DNA of 64,000 nt, from positions 1,647,501 through 1,711,500 of the forward strand of contig NZ_CP066308.1 in the NCBI RefSeq assembly GCF_016406105.1, written 5' to 3'. Under the pieces are notes generated by a model, which did no database searches, had not been told where the DNA came from, and saw only the letters and a list, made by a program, of their open reading frames with translations. This DNA comes from Brevibacillus composti (GTDB lineage Bacteria > Bacillota > Bacilli > Brevibacillales > Brevibacillaceae). A program made the position numbers and the translations under genes. The stretch's first letter is position 1. Each line of letters starts with the position of its first letter. Positions 1 to 8,841 of the stretch are shown here, piece by piece.

Positions 1-690
1 GTAGGCGACGAGCCCTCCGCAGTGGTGACCAATCGCCGCAGGCTGGCCAAATCGCTGGGGATGTCTTTTGACGCCTGGACCTGCGCCGATCAAGTGCACG
101 GCAACCGCGTGTGCGAGGTGACAGCAGGAGGGGCGGGAAGAGAGAGTCTCGAAGACGTTATACCGGCGACGGATGGATTGTTTACCCGGAGGGCGGGGAT
201 CTTGCTTACCTCGTTTTACGCGGATTGTGTACCGCTCTATTTTCTCGATCCGGACAATCGGGCGATCGGGCTTGCCCATGCCGGCTGGAAAGGCACCGTG
301 TCCCGTATTGCCGAGGAAATGGTCGTCGCTCTCGGCAAAAAATACGGCACGCGCCCGGAACGGCTGCTCGTCGCCATCGGCCCTTCCATCTGCGGCCGCT
401 GTTACGAGGTAGATGAGCGGGTGACCTCGCAGGTGCGAACATCGGCGATCCACTGGTCATCGGCCGTCGTCCCTCTGGATACGGGCCGCTACCTCTTGGA
501 TCTGCCGCGGCTCAACCAGGAAATCCTGAAAGAATGCGGCGTATCGCCCGAGCATATACGGCAGACCGGGTGGTGTACAAGCTGCCGAAGCGATTTGTTC
601 TTTTCCCACCGGAAAGAGGCTGGACGGACAGGGACGACAGGACGGATGGCTTCCTTTATCGGCTGGCGAGAAGAACAGAGCGCAACCTGA
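1..690 (+). CDS. pgeF: Purine nucleoside phosphorylase/polyphenol oxidase-like protein YlmD (5' partial)
   Basis: The frame is open from base 1, and the residues before the first in-frame GTG (22) look like the family's N-terminus (VGDEPSAV), so the gene starts outside the window. Conserved metal-site motifs are present: DQVHGNRV, the Cys in YADCVPLYF, the His in LAHAGWKGT, and GPSICGRCYEV. The family (DUF152, CNF1/YfiH-like) is a cytoplasmic zinc enzyme acting on purine nucleosides and is linked to peptidoglycan editing in some bacteria. It is the first gene of the ylmD-ylmE-sepF-ylmG-ylmH cluster, and the next gene follows after 23 nt. The exact substrate cannot be told from sequence. Confidence 0.93.
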   Translation, partial: VGDEPSAVVTNRRRLAKSLGMSFDAWTCADQVHGNRVCEVTAGGAGRESLEDVIPATDGLFTRRAGILLTSFYADCVPLYFLDPDNRAIGLAHAGWKGTVSRIAEEMVVALGKKYGTRPERLLVAIGPSICGRCYEVDERVTSQVRTSAIHWSSAVVPLDTGRYLLDLPRLNQEILKECGVSPEHIRQTGWCTSCRSDLFFSHRKEAGRTGTTGRMASFIGWREEQSAT

Positions 691-713
691 TCAGGAAAGG
701 AAGGAAGAGATAG

Positions 714-1409
714 ATGACACAACAACAGCTACTCAAAGAAAGACTGGATCAAATCGAGCAAAGAATCGCGGCAGCCTGCAAGCGCGCCGGCCGAGAGCGC
801 AGCGAGGTCAAAATCATTGCTGTGACCAAATACGTGGATGAAACCACAATTGGGGACCTGCTGGAGATCGGCGTGGATCACATCGGGGAAAATCGCGTGC
901 AGGATGCCCTGCCAAAGTACGAGAAGTGGGGAGATCGCGGGGTTTGGCACTTCATCGGCCATCTCCAGACCAACAAGGTAAAAGAGGTCATTGGCCGCTT
1001 TGCTTATATCCACTCGCTGGACCGCCTCTCGCTCGCGGAGGCGATCAACAAGCGGGGGGAGGCGTTGGATCTTGTCGTTCCTTGCTTTCTGCAAGTCAAT
1101 ATCTCCGGAGAAGAGACAAAATTTGGCCTTAGTCCCAATGATGTATTGGCTTTTCTTCGCGAAACCAGTAATATGAGACATATAAGGATCGCGGGATTGA
1201 TGACCATGGCTCCTCATGTCGAAAACCCGGAAGAGACCAGACCGGTATTTCAAGGTTTGCGAGAGTGGAAGGAGCGGATCAATGAGTGGGATTTTCCGCA
1301 CGCAAACATCACGGAGCTGTCGATGGGCATGTCGAACGACTTTGAGGTAGCGATAGAAGAAGGGGCTACATATATTCGGCTCGGTTCCGTATTGGTCAAG
1401 CCGGTCTGA
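714..1409 (+). CDS. ylmE: PLP-binding homeostasis protein YggS/YlmE
   Basis: A 231-aa protein of the YggS/PROSC family, single-domain TIM-barrel proteins that bind pyridoxal 5'-phosphate and buffer its pool without a known catalytic reaction. The PLP lysine is K39 in IIAVTKYVDE. The family motifs IGENRVQ, HFIGHLQTNK and the C-terminal MGMSNDFEVAIEEGATYIR are all present. Length is normal. The ATG at 714 follows a purine-rich stretch (GGAAGGAAGAGA). It lies between pgeF and sepF, its usual place in Bacillales, and is probably cotranscribed with them. Confidence 0.96.
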   Translation: MTQQQLLKERLDQIEQRIAAACKRAGRERSEVKIIAVTKYVDETTIGDLLEIGVDHIGENRVQDALPKYEKWGDRGVWHFIGHLQTNKVKEVIGRFAYIHSLDRLSLAEAINKRGEALDLVVPCFLQVNISGEETKFGLSPNDVLAFLRETSNMRHIRIAGLMTMAPHVENPEETRPVFQGLREWKERINEWDFPHANITELSMGMSNDFEVAIEEGATYIRLGSVLVKPV

Positions 1410-1434
1410 TCAGCCATGCGAGAGGAGGATGTCT

Positions 1435-1854
1435 ATGAGCGTCATGAATAAAATCAAAGGATTTTTAGGTCTGGAAGAAGAGGAATACTTCGAGGAGACA
1501 GTCATCGAAGAGCGGGAAGACCAGGAACCTGTCGTCAAGCGACAGCCGATGGGACGGGCGAATAACGTTGTGCCGTTTCAGACGAGGGAGAAGGAGGGAA
1601 TTCGTCTGATCCTCTGCGAACCGCGTCAATACAGCGATGCCCAAGACATTGCCGACAACCTCCGTCACCGCCGGCCCGTCGTCGTGAACTTGCAGCGGGT
1701 AGACAAGGATCAGGCGAAGCGCATTATCGATTTCTTGAGCGGGACCGTCTATGCCTTGAACGGCGATATTCAAAAGGTGGGCGACTATATTTTCGTCTGC
1801 ACGCCGGATCATGTGGATATTCAGGGTACGATTTCCAGTGTGGTGGAAGAATAA
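1435..1854 (+). CDS. sepF: Cell division protein SepF
   Basis: SepF binds the C-terminal tail of FtsZ, bundles protofilaments and anchors the Z-ring to the membrane through an N-terminal amphipathic helix. The protein has the short helix (MNKIKGFLGL), an acidic linker, then the compact SepF domain with RLILCEPRQYSDAQDIAD, RRPVVVNLQRVDKDQAKRI and LNGDIQKVGDYIFVCTP. An ATG at 1429 abuts the GAGGAGG ribosome site, so the in-frame ATG at 1435 (spacing 6) is chosen; 1444 is a further option. About 139 aa, normal for the family. Confidence 0.96.
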   Translation: MSVMNKIKGFLGLEEEEYFEETVIEEREDQEPVVKRQPMGRANNVVPFQTREKEGIRLILCEPRQYSDAQDIADNLRHRRPVVVNLQRVDKDQAKRIIDFLSGTVYALNGDIQKVGDYIFVCTPDHVDIQGTISSVVEE

Positions 1855-1930
1855 GTTGCGGGCAGACCGCCGGCAGCTTACCGGCCGCCGTGCGCAGCTC
1901 GTCATTTTGAACAGGACAAAGGGTGAGTAA

Positions 1931-2203
1931 ATGATATCCATCTTGTTTACCATAATAGATTTTGCCTTTACGGTGTACCAATTCATGGTGATCGCCTACG
2001 TGCTCATGTCGTGGGTGCCCCAAATGAGGGAGACGGGGATCGGCCAATTGCTGGAGAGGTTCGTAGAGCCTTACCTGGCGCCGTTTCGCCGCTTCATCCC
2101 GACGCTTGGATTCATTGATATTTCACCAATCGTCGCGCTGATTGCGCTCAATTTTGCCCACAGCGGTCTCCGGACAATCCTCATCAAACTGATGCAGATG
2201 TAG
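1931..2203 (+). CDS. ylmG: YggT-family membrane protein YlmG
   Basis: A 90-aa protein with two hydrophobic segments (about residues 3-25 and 65-88) flanking a conserved loop, WVPQMRETGIGQLLERFVEPYLAPFRRFIP. This is the YggT/Ycf19 signature. The family sits in the membrane and is genetically linked to the division cluster and to osmotic tolerance; the molecular activity is unknown. The stop TAG is immediately followed by the next gene, suggesting translational coupling. Confidence 0.94.
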   Translation: MISILFTIIDFAFTVYQFMVIAYVLMSWVPQMRETGIGQLLERFVEPYLAPFRRFIPTLGFIDISPIVALIALNFAHSGLRTILIKLMQM

Positions 2204-2212
2204 GTGCAGGCG

Positions 2213-2986
2213 ATGAGCGTATACGACCATTTTCGAAAAGAAGAGCTTCCCTTTGTGGAACGGGCGCTGGAAATGCTGACGCTGGTGGAGCGTAAGCAGG
2301 CCATGCGCCTTACTGATTTTCTGGACCCGCGGCAATCCGCGATTCTGCAAAGTTTGACGTCTCAAGTGCAGGATGTCGTCGTCTCGCCCTGGGGCGGTTA
2401 CGAGGGGGCGGAGCGGGTCCGAGTGCTGCTGCATCCGCCCTATCTGACGCCGGAGACCGAGGAGTACCGCCTCACCCTATTGCGCATCGCTGCCGATCAG
2501 CGCTTTCACCGCCTGGAGCACAAGGATGTGATGGGGGCGCTCCTGAACGCCGGGCTCAAACGGGAAAAATTCGGGGACATGATCGTGGACGCGAGCGGCT
2601 GTTATGCCATCGTGGCAGCGGAGGTGGCGGATTTTGTCCGAACGCAGGTGACCCAGATCCACCGGACGCCGGTCGCTTTCGAAGAAGTCGAGTGGGACAG
2701 CTTCACGCCTCCTGCGGAGAGCTACCAGGAGAAGATGATCACAGTCGCGTCCCCGCGCGTAGATGCGGTAATTGGCGAGGTCTACCATCTGTCGCGGGCC
2801 AAGGCGGTCATCCCGATCCGGGCTGGCAAGCTGAAAGTGAACTGGAAAATTGTCGATGATCCCTCCTACCCGCTGGAGGCCGGAGATATGGTCTCTCTGG
2901 CTGGCTGGGGGCGCTTTAAGCTGCTGGAGGCGAGCGGACCTACACGCAGTGGAAGAATTCGGCTCCAGGTGGGCATCTTAACCTAG
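2213..2986 (+). CDS. ylmH: S4-domain RNA-binding protein YlmH
   Basis: About 257 aa. The N-terminal two thirds are the YlmH-specific region and the C-terminus is an S4 RNA-binding fold (VDAVIGEVYHLSRAKAVIPI, then AGDMVSLAGWGRFKLLE). YlmH is a ribosome-associated quality-control factor in B. subtilis. A GTG at 2204 is possible, but the ATG at 2213 has a better-spaced AGGTG, which overlaps the ylmG stop. It follows ylmG directly, as in the conserved cluster. Confidence 0.94.
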   Translation: MSVYDHFRKEELPFVERALEMLTLVERKQAMRLTDFLDPRQSAILQSLTSQVQDVVVSPWGGYEGAERVRVLLHPPYLTPETEEYRLTLLRIAADQRFHRLEHKDVMGALLNAGLKREKFGDMIVDASGCYAIVAAEVADFVRTQVTQIHRTPVAFEEVEWDSFTPPAESYQEKMITVASPRVDAVIGEVYHLSRAKAVIPIRAGKLKVNWKIVDDPSYPLEAGDMVSLAGWGRFKLLEASGPTRSGRIRLQVGILT

Positions 2987-3092
2987 CGCCTGCAGAGGGA
3001 AGTCCCGTTAAATATTTGCAAAATCCGGCAGGAAATGATGAGCAAGCTGTCGAAATGATCACTACGATTATCGGGAGAAGTGGGGGGTTCAC

Positions 3093-3584
3093 GTGCCTTT
3101 AACGCCATTAGATATACACAATAAGGAATTCAGCACTGGATTTCGCGGCTATAACATTGACGAGGTAAACGATTTTCTGGATCAGGTGATCAAGGACTTC
3201 GAACTCCTGATCAAAGAAAAGAAAGAAATGGAAGAGCGCATCGCGATCTTGAACGAGCGTGTCGATCACTATAAAAGCCTGGAAGAAAATCTGAGCAAGT
3301 CCATCCTCGTCGCTCAGGAAACGGCCGAAGATGTGAAGGCGAACGCACGCAAAGAAGCGCAACTGATTCTCAAGGAAGCGGAGAAAAACGCCGACCGGAT
3401 CGTCAACGAAGCGCTGGCCAAATCCCGCAAGATCGCCATCGAGATCGAAGAATTGAAGAAGCGGGCCTCTGTCTACCGGATGCGTTTCCGCACCTTGCTG
3501 GAAGCACAGCTGGAGATGCTGGAAAACGGCGCTTGGGACGACATCGAACAGGCCGATTCATCTTCTTCCTCTCTGGCCGAATAA
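3093..3584 (+). CDS. divIVA: Septum-site/cell-pole protein DivIVA
   Basis: A 163-aa protein with the N-terminal lipid-binding motif LTPLDIHNKEFSTGFRGYN and IDEVNDFLDQVIKDFE, followed by a long coiled coil (heptad-rich about residues 30-135) and a Ser-rich tail. DivIVA senses negative membrane curvature at division sites and poles and recruits Min, chromosome-anchoring and wall-synthesis partners. The start is GTG at 3093 with a G-rich upstream stretch. A purine-rich gap of about 100 nt separates it from ylmH, so it may have its own promoter. Confidence 0.97.
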   Translation: MPLTPLDIHNKEFSTGFRGYNIDEVNDFLDQVIKDFELLIKEKKEMEERIAILNERVDHYKSLEENLSKSILVAQETAEDVKANARKEAQLILKEAEKNADRIVNEALAKSRKIAIEIEELKKRASVYRMRFRTLLEAQLEMLENGAWDDIEQADSSSSSLAE

Positions 3585-3588
3585 TCCA

Positions 3589-3618
3589 TTGACGTCAGGG
3601 CGATGATGGTACTATAAT
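3589..3618 (+). promoter_or_regulatory. Sigma-A-type promoter of the ileS T-box transcript
   Basis: TTGACG (3589-3594), an 18-nt spacer and a perfect TATAAT (3613-3618), starting 4 nt after the divIVA stop and upstream of the T-box leader. The predicted start of transcription is near 3625. Confidence 0.8.
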
Positions 3619-3649
3619 AATTTGAAACTTTTCTTTACAATTTTACATC

Positions 3650-3940
3650 AACTGACAACGATGAACGGGACGAGTACGCGATCTAGCACTGTTCAGAGAG
3701 CCGGAGCATGGTGGGAACCGGTCTGCTGCTGTCCGCCGAAAATCACCCGGGAGTTCAATAGCCGAAAGCCGTCAGCCGATTCGGGGCAGCGGTCAGTAAG
3801 TGAGCGCGTCATTCCCGTTATGAATGAATCAAGTGAAACAGGTGAGCTGTCTGCTTTGGCAGGCGCGCCTGTTTAAACAGGGTGGTACCACGGGAGCCTT
3901 CTCTCGTCCCTAGCAGGGATGAGGGAGGGCTTTTTTACAT
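3650..3940 (+). promoter_or_regulatory. T-box riboswitch controlling ileS (isoleucine specifier)
   Basis: The conserved T-box element AGGGTGGTACCACGGG is at 3879-3894. It is followed by a terminator helix (3895-3930, G-U tolerant) and a T6 run (3931-3936). Upstream are stem I hallmarks: GACGAGTA, an AGAGAG bulge and GGTGGGAACC. The specifier loop GAAAATCACC carries ATC (3742-3744), an isoleucine codon that matches the downstream isoleucyl-tRNA synthetase. Uncharged tRNA-Ile pairs with the specifier and T-box and stabilises the antiterminator. Confidence 0.93.
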
Positions 3941-3963
3941 TTTCTGTAGAGGTGAAACAGACT

Positions 3964-6747
3964 ATGGATTACAGCAAAACACTCGCGCTGCCAAAAACCG
4001 ATTTCCCCATGCGTGGAAATCTTCCCGCCCGCGAGCCGGAGATGCAGGCCAAGTGGGAAGAGATGGATATCTATGCAAAAGTACAGGAGCGGACCAAGGG
4101 CCGTCCTGCTTTCATTCTCCACGACGGACCTCCCTATGCCAATGGGGATATCCACATCGGTCACGCACTTAACAAGGTCCTGAAAGACTTCATCGTCCGC
4201 TACAAATCGATGGCTGGATTCGACGCGCCCTATGTTCCTGGCTGGGATACGCACGGTCTGCCGATTGAACAGGCGATCATCAACGCCCAGGGGCTGGATC
4301 GCCGCAGCATCGAGGTCAACGATTTCCGCAAGCGCTGTGAAGAGTATGCCTGGAGCTATATCGACAAACAGCGCGATCAGTTTAAGCGTCTGGGCATCCG
4401 CGGCGACTGGGAGAATCCGTACGTCACTCTGGTGCCGGCATATGAAGCCCGCCAAATCAAGGTGTTTGGCGAGATGGCGAAAAAGGGCTACATCTATAAG
4501 GGGCTGCGCTGCGTCTACTGGTCCCCGTCCTCGGAAACTGCGCTGGCAGATGCCGAAATCGAGTACAAAGACAAACGCTCTCCTTCTATCTACGTCAGCT
4601 TCCAGGTAACGGACGGAAAAGGCAAGCTGGATACCGAGACCGGTGTCGTCATCTGGACGACTACCCCTTGGACGCTGCCGGCCAACCTGGCGATCTCGCT
4701 GAATCCCGAGCTGGAGTACAGCGTGATCAAAGCAGACGGACGCAAGTTCCTTTTGGCCAGCGGTTTGCTCGAAGCCGCAGGCAAAGAAATCGGCTGGGAA
4801 CAGGTAGAGGTGCTCTCCACCTATAAAGGTCAGGAGCTGGAGGGCGTCGTGACTCAGCATCCGTTCTATGATCGTCCATCGCCGCTCATCCTGGGCGAGC
4901 ACGTCACCTTGGACGCGGGTACGGGCTGTGTCCATACCGCTCCCGGACACGGGGAAGACGACTTTGCCGTCGGCCAAAAATACAATCTGGGCGTACTCTG
5001 CCCAGTGGACCACGAAGGCAAAATGACAAAAGAAGCTCCCGGCTTCGAGGGAGTCTTTTACGAAGACGCCAACAAGCTGGTAACCGAAAAGCTGAACGAG
5101 ACCGGTGCTCTCCTGAAACTGGGCTTCATCACGCACTCGTATCCGCATGACTGGCGGACGAAAAAGCCGGTAATTTACCGCGCGACCGAGCAATGGTTTG
5201 CCTCGATCGATGCCTTCCGCGACAAAATGCTGGAAGCGATCAAGAATGTCCAGTGGATTCCGCATTGGGGCGAAACCCGCCTGGCCAACATGATTGCCGA
5301 TCGCGGCGACTGGTGTATCTCCCGTCAGCGCGTATGGGGCGTGCCGATTCCGATTTTCTACTGCAAGGATTGCAATGAGCCGATCATCAACGATCAGACG
5401 ATCGAGCACATTTCCGAGCTGTTCCGCAAAGAAGGCTCGTCCGTTTGGTTCGCGCGCGAAGCAAACGAGCTGGTGCCGGCTGGACTCTCCTGCGAAAAAT
5501 GCGGATGCACCGAGTTCCGCAAAGAAACGGATATCATGGACGTCTGGTTCGACTCTGGCTCCAGCCATGAAGGTGTGCTCAGAGAGCGCGGGATGAACTG
5601 GCCGGCCGATATGTACCTGGAGGGCTCCGACCAATACCGCGGCTGGTTCAACTCCTCGCTGTCCACCGCTGTGGCCGTATACGGCACGGCACCGTACAAA
5701 GCGGTATTGAGCCACGGCTTTACTCTGGATGGAGAAGGACGTAAAATGTCCAAGTCGCTGGGCAACACCATCGTGCCGCAGGAAGTCATCAACAAGCTGG
5801 GCGCCGACATTCTCCGCTTGTGGGTGGCGTCGGTCGACTATCAAGCCGACTCGCGCATCTCGGATGCGATCCTCAACCAGATCGCCGAAGTGTATCGGAA
5901 AATCCGCAATACGTTCCGCTTCTTGCTGGGGAACCTGGATGGCTTTGACCCGGCGAAGGACCGCGTGTCTTATGAGCAGCTGAGCGAACTGGACCGCTTC
6001 GTGCTCGCCAAGGCGGCGCAAGTGGTGAAGCGTGCGCGCAAGGCTTACGATGAGTACCAATTCCACACGGTGTTCCATGCCGTTCACAATTTCTGCGTCA
6101 TCGATTTGTCCGCCTTCTATCTGGACATCTGCAAGGATCGTCTCTACGTGGAAGCGCCTGACAACATCAAGCGCCGCGCCGCGCAAACGGTCATGTACGA
6201 CTGCCTGCTCAATCTGGTGAAGCTCCTGGCGCCGATCCTGCCGCACACCGCTGATGAGGTATGGAGCTTTATCCCAGGCGTAACCGAGCCAAGCGTACAG
6301 CTGACCGACATGCCGGAAGCGAATGAACAGCACCTCGGCTTTGCGGCGGAAGCCCTGAGCAAGTGGGATGCGTTCCTCGCCGTGCGCGACGAAGTGCTGA
6401 AAGCGATGGAAGAAGCGCGCCGCAACAAAGTATTCGGCAACTCTGTCGACGCCAAGCTGGACCTCTACCCGCAGACGGAGGAAGTGGCAGCGGTATTGGG
6501 TTCGATGGAGGATCTGGCCGACCTGTTTATCGTGGCGCATGTCGACCTCCATCCGTTGGGGACGACTGCACCGGCGGAGGCGACGGCCCTGGAAGGCATC
6601 TCTGTGCTGGTGGCTGCGGCAGATGGCGAAAAATGCGAACGCTGCCGCGTCGTGAAGCTGGATGTAGGCGCCGACAGTGCGCATCCCACCATCTGCAAAC
6701 GCTGCGCGGACGTCGTCCAGGAGCATTATGCCGGCGCAGCCGAATAA
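3964..6747 (+). CDS. ileS: Isoleucyl-tRNA synthetase
   Basis: A 927-aa class I synthetase that charges tRNA-Ile in the cytoplasm. It has the HIGH motif ([11 protein letters not shown]), a large editing (CP1) domain, the KMSKS motif ([10 protein letters not shown]), an anticodon-binding domain, and a C-terminal zinc knuckle with two Cys pairs (CERC and CKRC). The start ATG at 3964 has GAGGTG upstream with 9-nt spacing; the frame is open further upstream but runs back into the terminator. Regulation is by the T-box leader immediately before it. Length matches the B. subtilis enzyme. Confidence 0.98.
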   Translation: MDYSKTLALPKTDFPMRGNLPAREPEMQAKWEEMDIYAKVQERTKGRPAFILHDGPPYANGDIHIGHALNKVLKDFIVRYKSMAGFDAPYVPGWDTHGLPIEQAIINAQGLDRRSIEVNDFRKRCEEYAWSYIDKQRDQFKRLGIRGDWENPYVTLVPAYEARQIKVFGEMAKKGYIYKGLRCVYWSPSSETALADAEIEYKDKRSPSIYVSFQVTDGKGKLDTETGVVIWTTTPWTLPANLAISLNPELEYSVIKADGRKFLLASGLLEAAGKEIGWEQVEVLSTYKGQELEGVVTQHPFYDRPSPLILGEHVTLDAGTGCVHTAPGHGEDDFAVGQKYNLGVLCPVDHEGKMTKEAPGFEGVFYEDANKLVTEKLNETGALLKLGFITHSYPHDWRTKKPVIYRATEQWFASIDAFRDKMLEAIKNVQWIPHWGETRLANMIADRGDWCISRQRVWGVPIPIFYCKDCNEPIINDQTIEHISELFRKEGSSVWFAREANELVPAGLSCEKCGCTEFRKETDIMDVWFDSGSSHEGVLRERGMNWPADMYLEGSDQYRGWFNSSLSTAVAVYGTAPYKAVLSHGFTLDGEGRKMSKSLGNTIVPQEVINKLGADILRLWVASVDYQADSRISDAILNQIAEVYRKIRNTFRFLLGNLDGFDPAKDRVSYEQLSELDRFVLAKAAQVVKRARKAYDEYQFHTVFHAVHNFCVIDLSAFYLDICKDRLYVEAPDNIKRRAAQTVMYDCLLNLVKLLAPILPHTADEVWSFIPGVTEPSVQLTDMPEANEQHLGFAAEALSKWDAFLAVRDEVLKAMEEARRNKVFGNSVDAKLDLYPQTEEVAAVLGSMEDLADLFIVAHVDLHPLGTTAPAEATALEGISVLVAAADGEKCERCRVVKLDVGADSAHPTICKRCADVVQEHYAGAAE

Positions 6748-6774
6748 GCAAGAATGAACATGTAGCAAATGAGC

Positions 6775-6811
6775 AGCCGCTCTCGCCTTTTATGGCCGGG
6801 GGCGGCTTTTT
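6775..6811 (+). terminator. Intrinsic terminator after ileS
   Basis: AGCCGC (6775-6780) pairs with GCGGCT (6802-6807), and wobble pairs extend the stem to about 11 bp. A T-run follows (6807-6811). Confidence 0.8.
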
Positions 6812-6913
6812 GTTGCGTTTGCTTTTCCAGATAAAGGGAATGCGGGCTCGAGTCTGGGTTAAAGGGGCCAGGGAATAGACATACTACCCTTCAGGGATAA
6901 CAAAGGAGGGACG

Positions 6914-7684
6914 GTGTCTACCATGGACAAGGAGAAGCTGGGACACTTCAGACAGAGGCTGTTGGAACAGAAGAGGGACTTGGAAAAAAGAGTGCAGGAG
7001 CATTACAACATGCAAGAATCCATGTCCGATTCGATTCAGGAATTTTCCATGTATGACAACCACCCGGCCGATATCGGCAGCGAAATGTTTGAGCGAGAAA
7101 AGGACCTGGCGCTTGACAGCCTGGATCGGGAGACGCTAAAAGAGATCGACCATGCGCTGCAGCGGATGGAGGAAGGGCGCTACGGCATCTGCACGGTATG
7201 CGGGCAGCCGATCGCAGAGGAGCGTCTCGAGGCGCTGCCGCAGGCGCAGACCTGCAAAGAGCATGCGCCCGCCCCCAATCTCAACAACTCCCGGCCCATC
7301 GAGGAGGAGTTTTTGCAGCCGCCTTTTGGACGTACTTCTCTGGATGAGCGGGACGATCAGAATACTTTTGACGGTGAGGATGCCTGGCAGATCGTGGAAG
7401 CCTGGGGAACCTCCAGCACGCCGTTTTCCTTTGTGGATAATGACAAGACGGACTACAAGGAAATGTATATCGAAAGCGATGAACCGGATGGATTTGTACA
7501 GGCGGTGGAGGAGATCGGCTACACCGACATCCACGGCTACCACGGGCCGGACAGCATCAAATTTATGCGCAGCGGCACGTATGAGGAGTACACGAGAAAA
7601 GGGGAAGGAAAAGGCAATTTCCTCGACTACGAGGATGCGTTGGAAGAGCGGGCAGAACGAGAAGGACGAAATGACTTGATGTAA
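6914..7684 (+). CDS. DksA/TraR-type zinc-finger protein (YteA/YlyA family)
   Basis: A 256-aa protein with an N-terminal coiled-coil-like charged helix pair, then a DksA/TraR finger of the YteA type. The finger has Cys pairs in GICTVCGQPI and a TCKEHA end, so the fourth ligand is His rather than Cys. ERLEALP is typical of YteA/YlyA. An acidic, aromatic-rich C-terminal half follows. In B. subtilis ylyA lies directly after ileS, so position supports the call. The family is associated with sporulation gene control and may act on RNA polymerase. The GTG at 6914 is close to AAAGGAGG; an ATG at 6923 is the alternative start. Confidence 0.85.
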   Translation: MSTMDKEKLGHFRQRLLEQKRDLEKRVQEHYNMQESMSDSIQEFSMYDNHPADIGSEMFEREKDLALDSLDRETLKEIDHALQRMEEGRYGICTVCGQPIAEERLEALPQAQTCKEHAPAPNLNNSRPIEEEFLQPPFGRTSLDERDDQNTFDGEDAWQIVEAWGTSSTPFSFVDNDKTDYKEMYIESDEPDGFVQAVEEIGYTDIHGYHGPDSIKFMRSGTYEEYTRKGEGKGNFLDYEDALEERAEREGRNDLM

Positions 7685-7705
7685 GTTCAGGGGGGTGACA
7701 GAGGC

Positions 7706-8824
7706 ATGCAAATTGCGCGCGTGGAGACCTTTCCCTTGCTGTACAGGCTGCGAACACCCTATGGGGATGCCAACGGGTATAAAAAATACCGGAGCTGCTT
7801 CTTGATCCGGGTCATCACGCAATCGGGAATCGAAGGCTGGGGAGAGGCGGTAGACTGGCTGCCGACGCTGGAAAAAGGCTTTTCCGAGCGAATCATTCCG
7901 TACCTTTTGGGGAAGCGTGCCACCGACCGATTGTCTCTGGTATCCACCATCAGCAAATGGCATCAGCGCTCGGCGGCTGCCGTCAGCATGGCCCTGACCG
8001 AAATCGTCGCCAAGAAGGCGGGCCTCTCCCTGTGCGAGCTGTGGGGCGGAGCGTTTCACGAGGAAATACCGATTTACGCCTCCTTCCAATCCTACACCGA
8101 TCGAGAGGACTGGCCGCTCCATTCGGTCAGGCTGGTAGAAGCCCAGGTGTTAGCCGGCTTTCGGCAGGTAAAGGTAAAAGTCGGCGGCCGCTGCTGGCAG
8201 GAAGACCGGAAGCATATTGAACGGCTGATGGCCTCCATCCCTGACAATGTCCAGGTCGCCCTGGATGCCAATCAAAGCTACGACCTGGCCGAATCGCGAA
8301 AATGGGAGCAGGTTTTTTCCCGTTACGGCAATTGGCTCTGGATGGAGGAACCGATGCCGATGTCCCGGGCGGACGAATACGAAAAACTGCGGCCGCTGCT
8401 CTCCGTTCCATTGGCCGGCGGAGAAAATCTGATCAAGCCTGAACAGTTTATCCCGCTCTTAAAAAAAGGGGCAGTCGATCTGATTCAACCGGACCCGATG
8501 CATGCGGAAGGGATTGACCGCTACCGGGCCAATATCGACCTCGCCCGGAGCTTTGGCCATCGGGTCTCCCCGCATGTCTATGACGGCTCGCTGGCTCGTC
8601 TCTACGCCATCTGTGCACAAGCATGTCTTCCGGCCTGGAGCAAAATGAAGGGGGAGGCTGTTGAGCCCGTAGAGTGGGATGTAATGGAAAATCCCTTTAC
8701 CTACTTGTTTCCGCTCGACCATCAAAAGGGACGAGTGCGCGTCCCTACGGGTGCAGGAATAGGTGTGGAACCGGATTGGAACATTATTAGGACACTGCGC
8801 TGGGATGGCAGCGCATACGTATAA
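7706..8824 (+). CDS. Enolase-superfamily enzyme, mandelate-racemase-type active site
   Basis: A 372-aa protein with the N-terminal capping domain and (beta/alpha)7-beta barrel of the enolase superfamily. A full mandelate-racemase-type set of catalytic residues can be read: K156-x-K158 (VKVKVG), metal ligands D187 (ALDANQS), E214 (WMEEP) and E240 (AGGENL), then D263 (QPDPM) with H290 (SPHVYDG) as the Asp-His dyad. The family abstracts a proton alpha to a carboxylate; members are racemases or sugar-acid dehydratases. The substrate is not readable. Ribosome site AGGGGGGTGA. The MFS transporter gene starts 17 nt downstream, suggesting uptake or export of a related compound. Confidence 0.85.
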   Translation: MQIARVETFPLLYRLRTPYGDANGYKKYRSCFLIRVITQSGIEGWGEAVDWLPTLEKGFSERIIPYLLGKRATDRLSLVSTISKWHQRSAAAVSMALTEIVAKKAGLSLCELWGGAFHEEIPIYASFQSYTDREDWPLHSVRLVEAQVLAGFRQVKVKVGGRCWQEDRKHIERLMASIPDNVQVALDANQSYDLAESRKWEQVFSRYGNWLWMEEPMPMSRADEYEKLRPLLSVPLAGGENLIKPEQFIPLLKKGAVDLIQPDPMHAEGIDRYRANIDLARSFGHRVSPHVYDGSLARLYAICAQACLPAWSKMKGEAVEPVEWDVMENPFTYLFPLDHQKGRVRVPTGAGIGVEPDWNIIRTLRWDGSAYV

Positions 8825-8841
8825 AGACGAGGAGATTGGAA

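Noticed and set aside
3910-6768. A 952-codon open frame on the minus strand across ileS
   Set aside because: It is the antisense shadow of a GC-rich, strongly biased gene; the plus strand encodes an intact isoleucyl-tRNA synthetase with all motifs.
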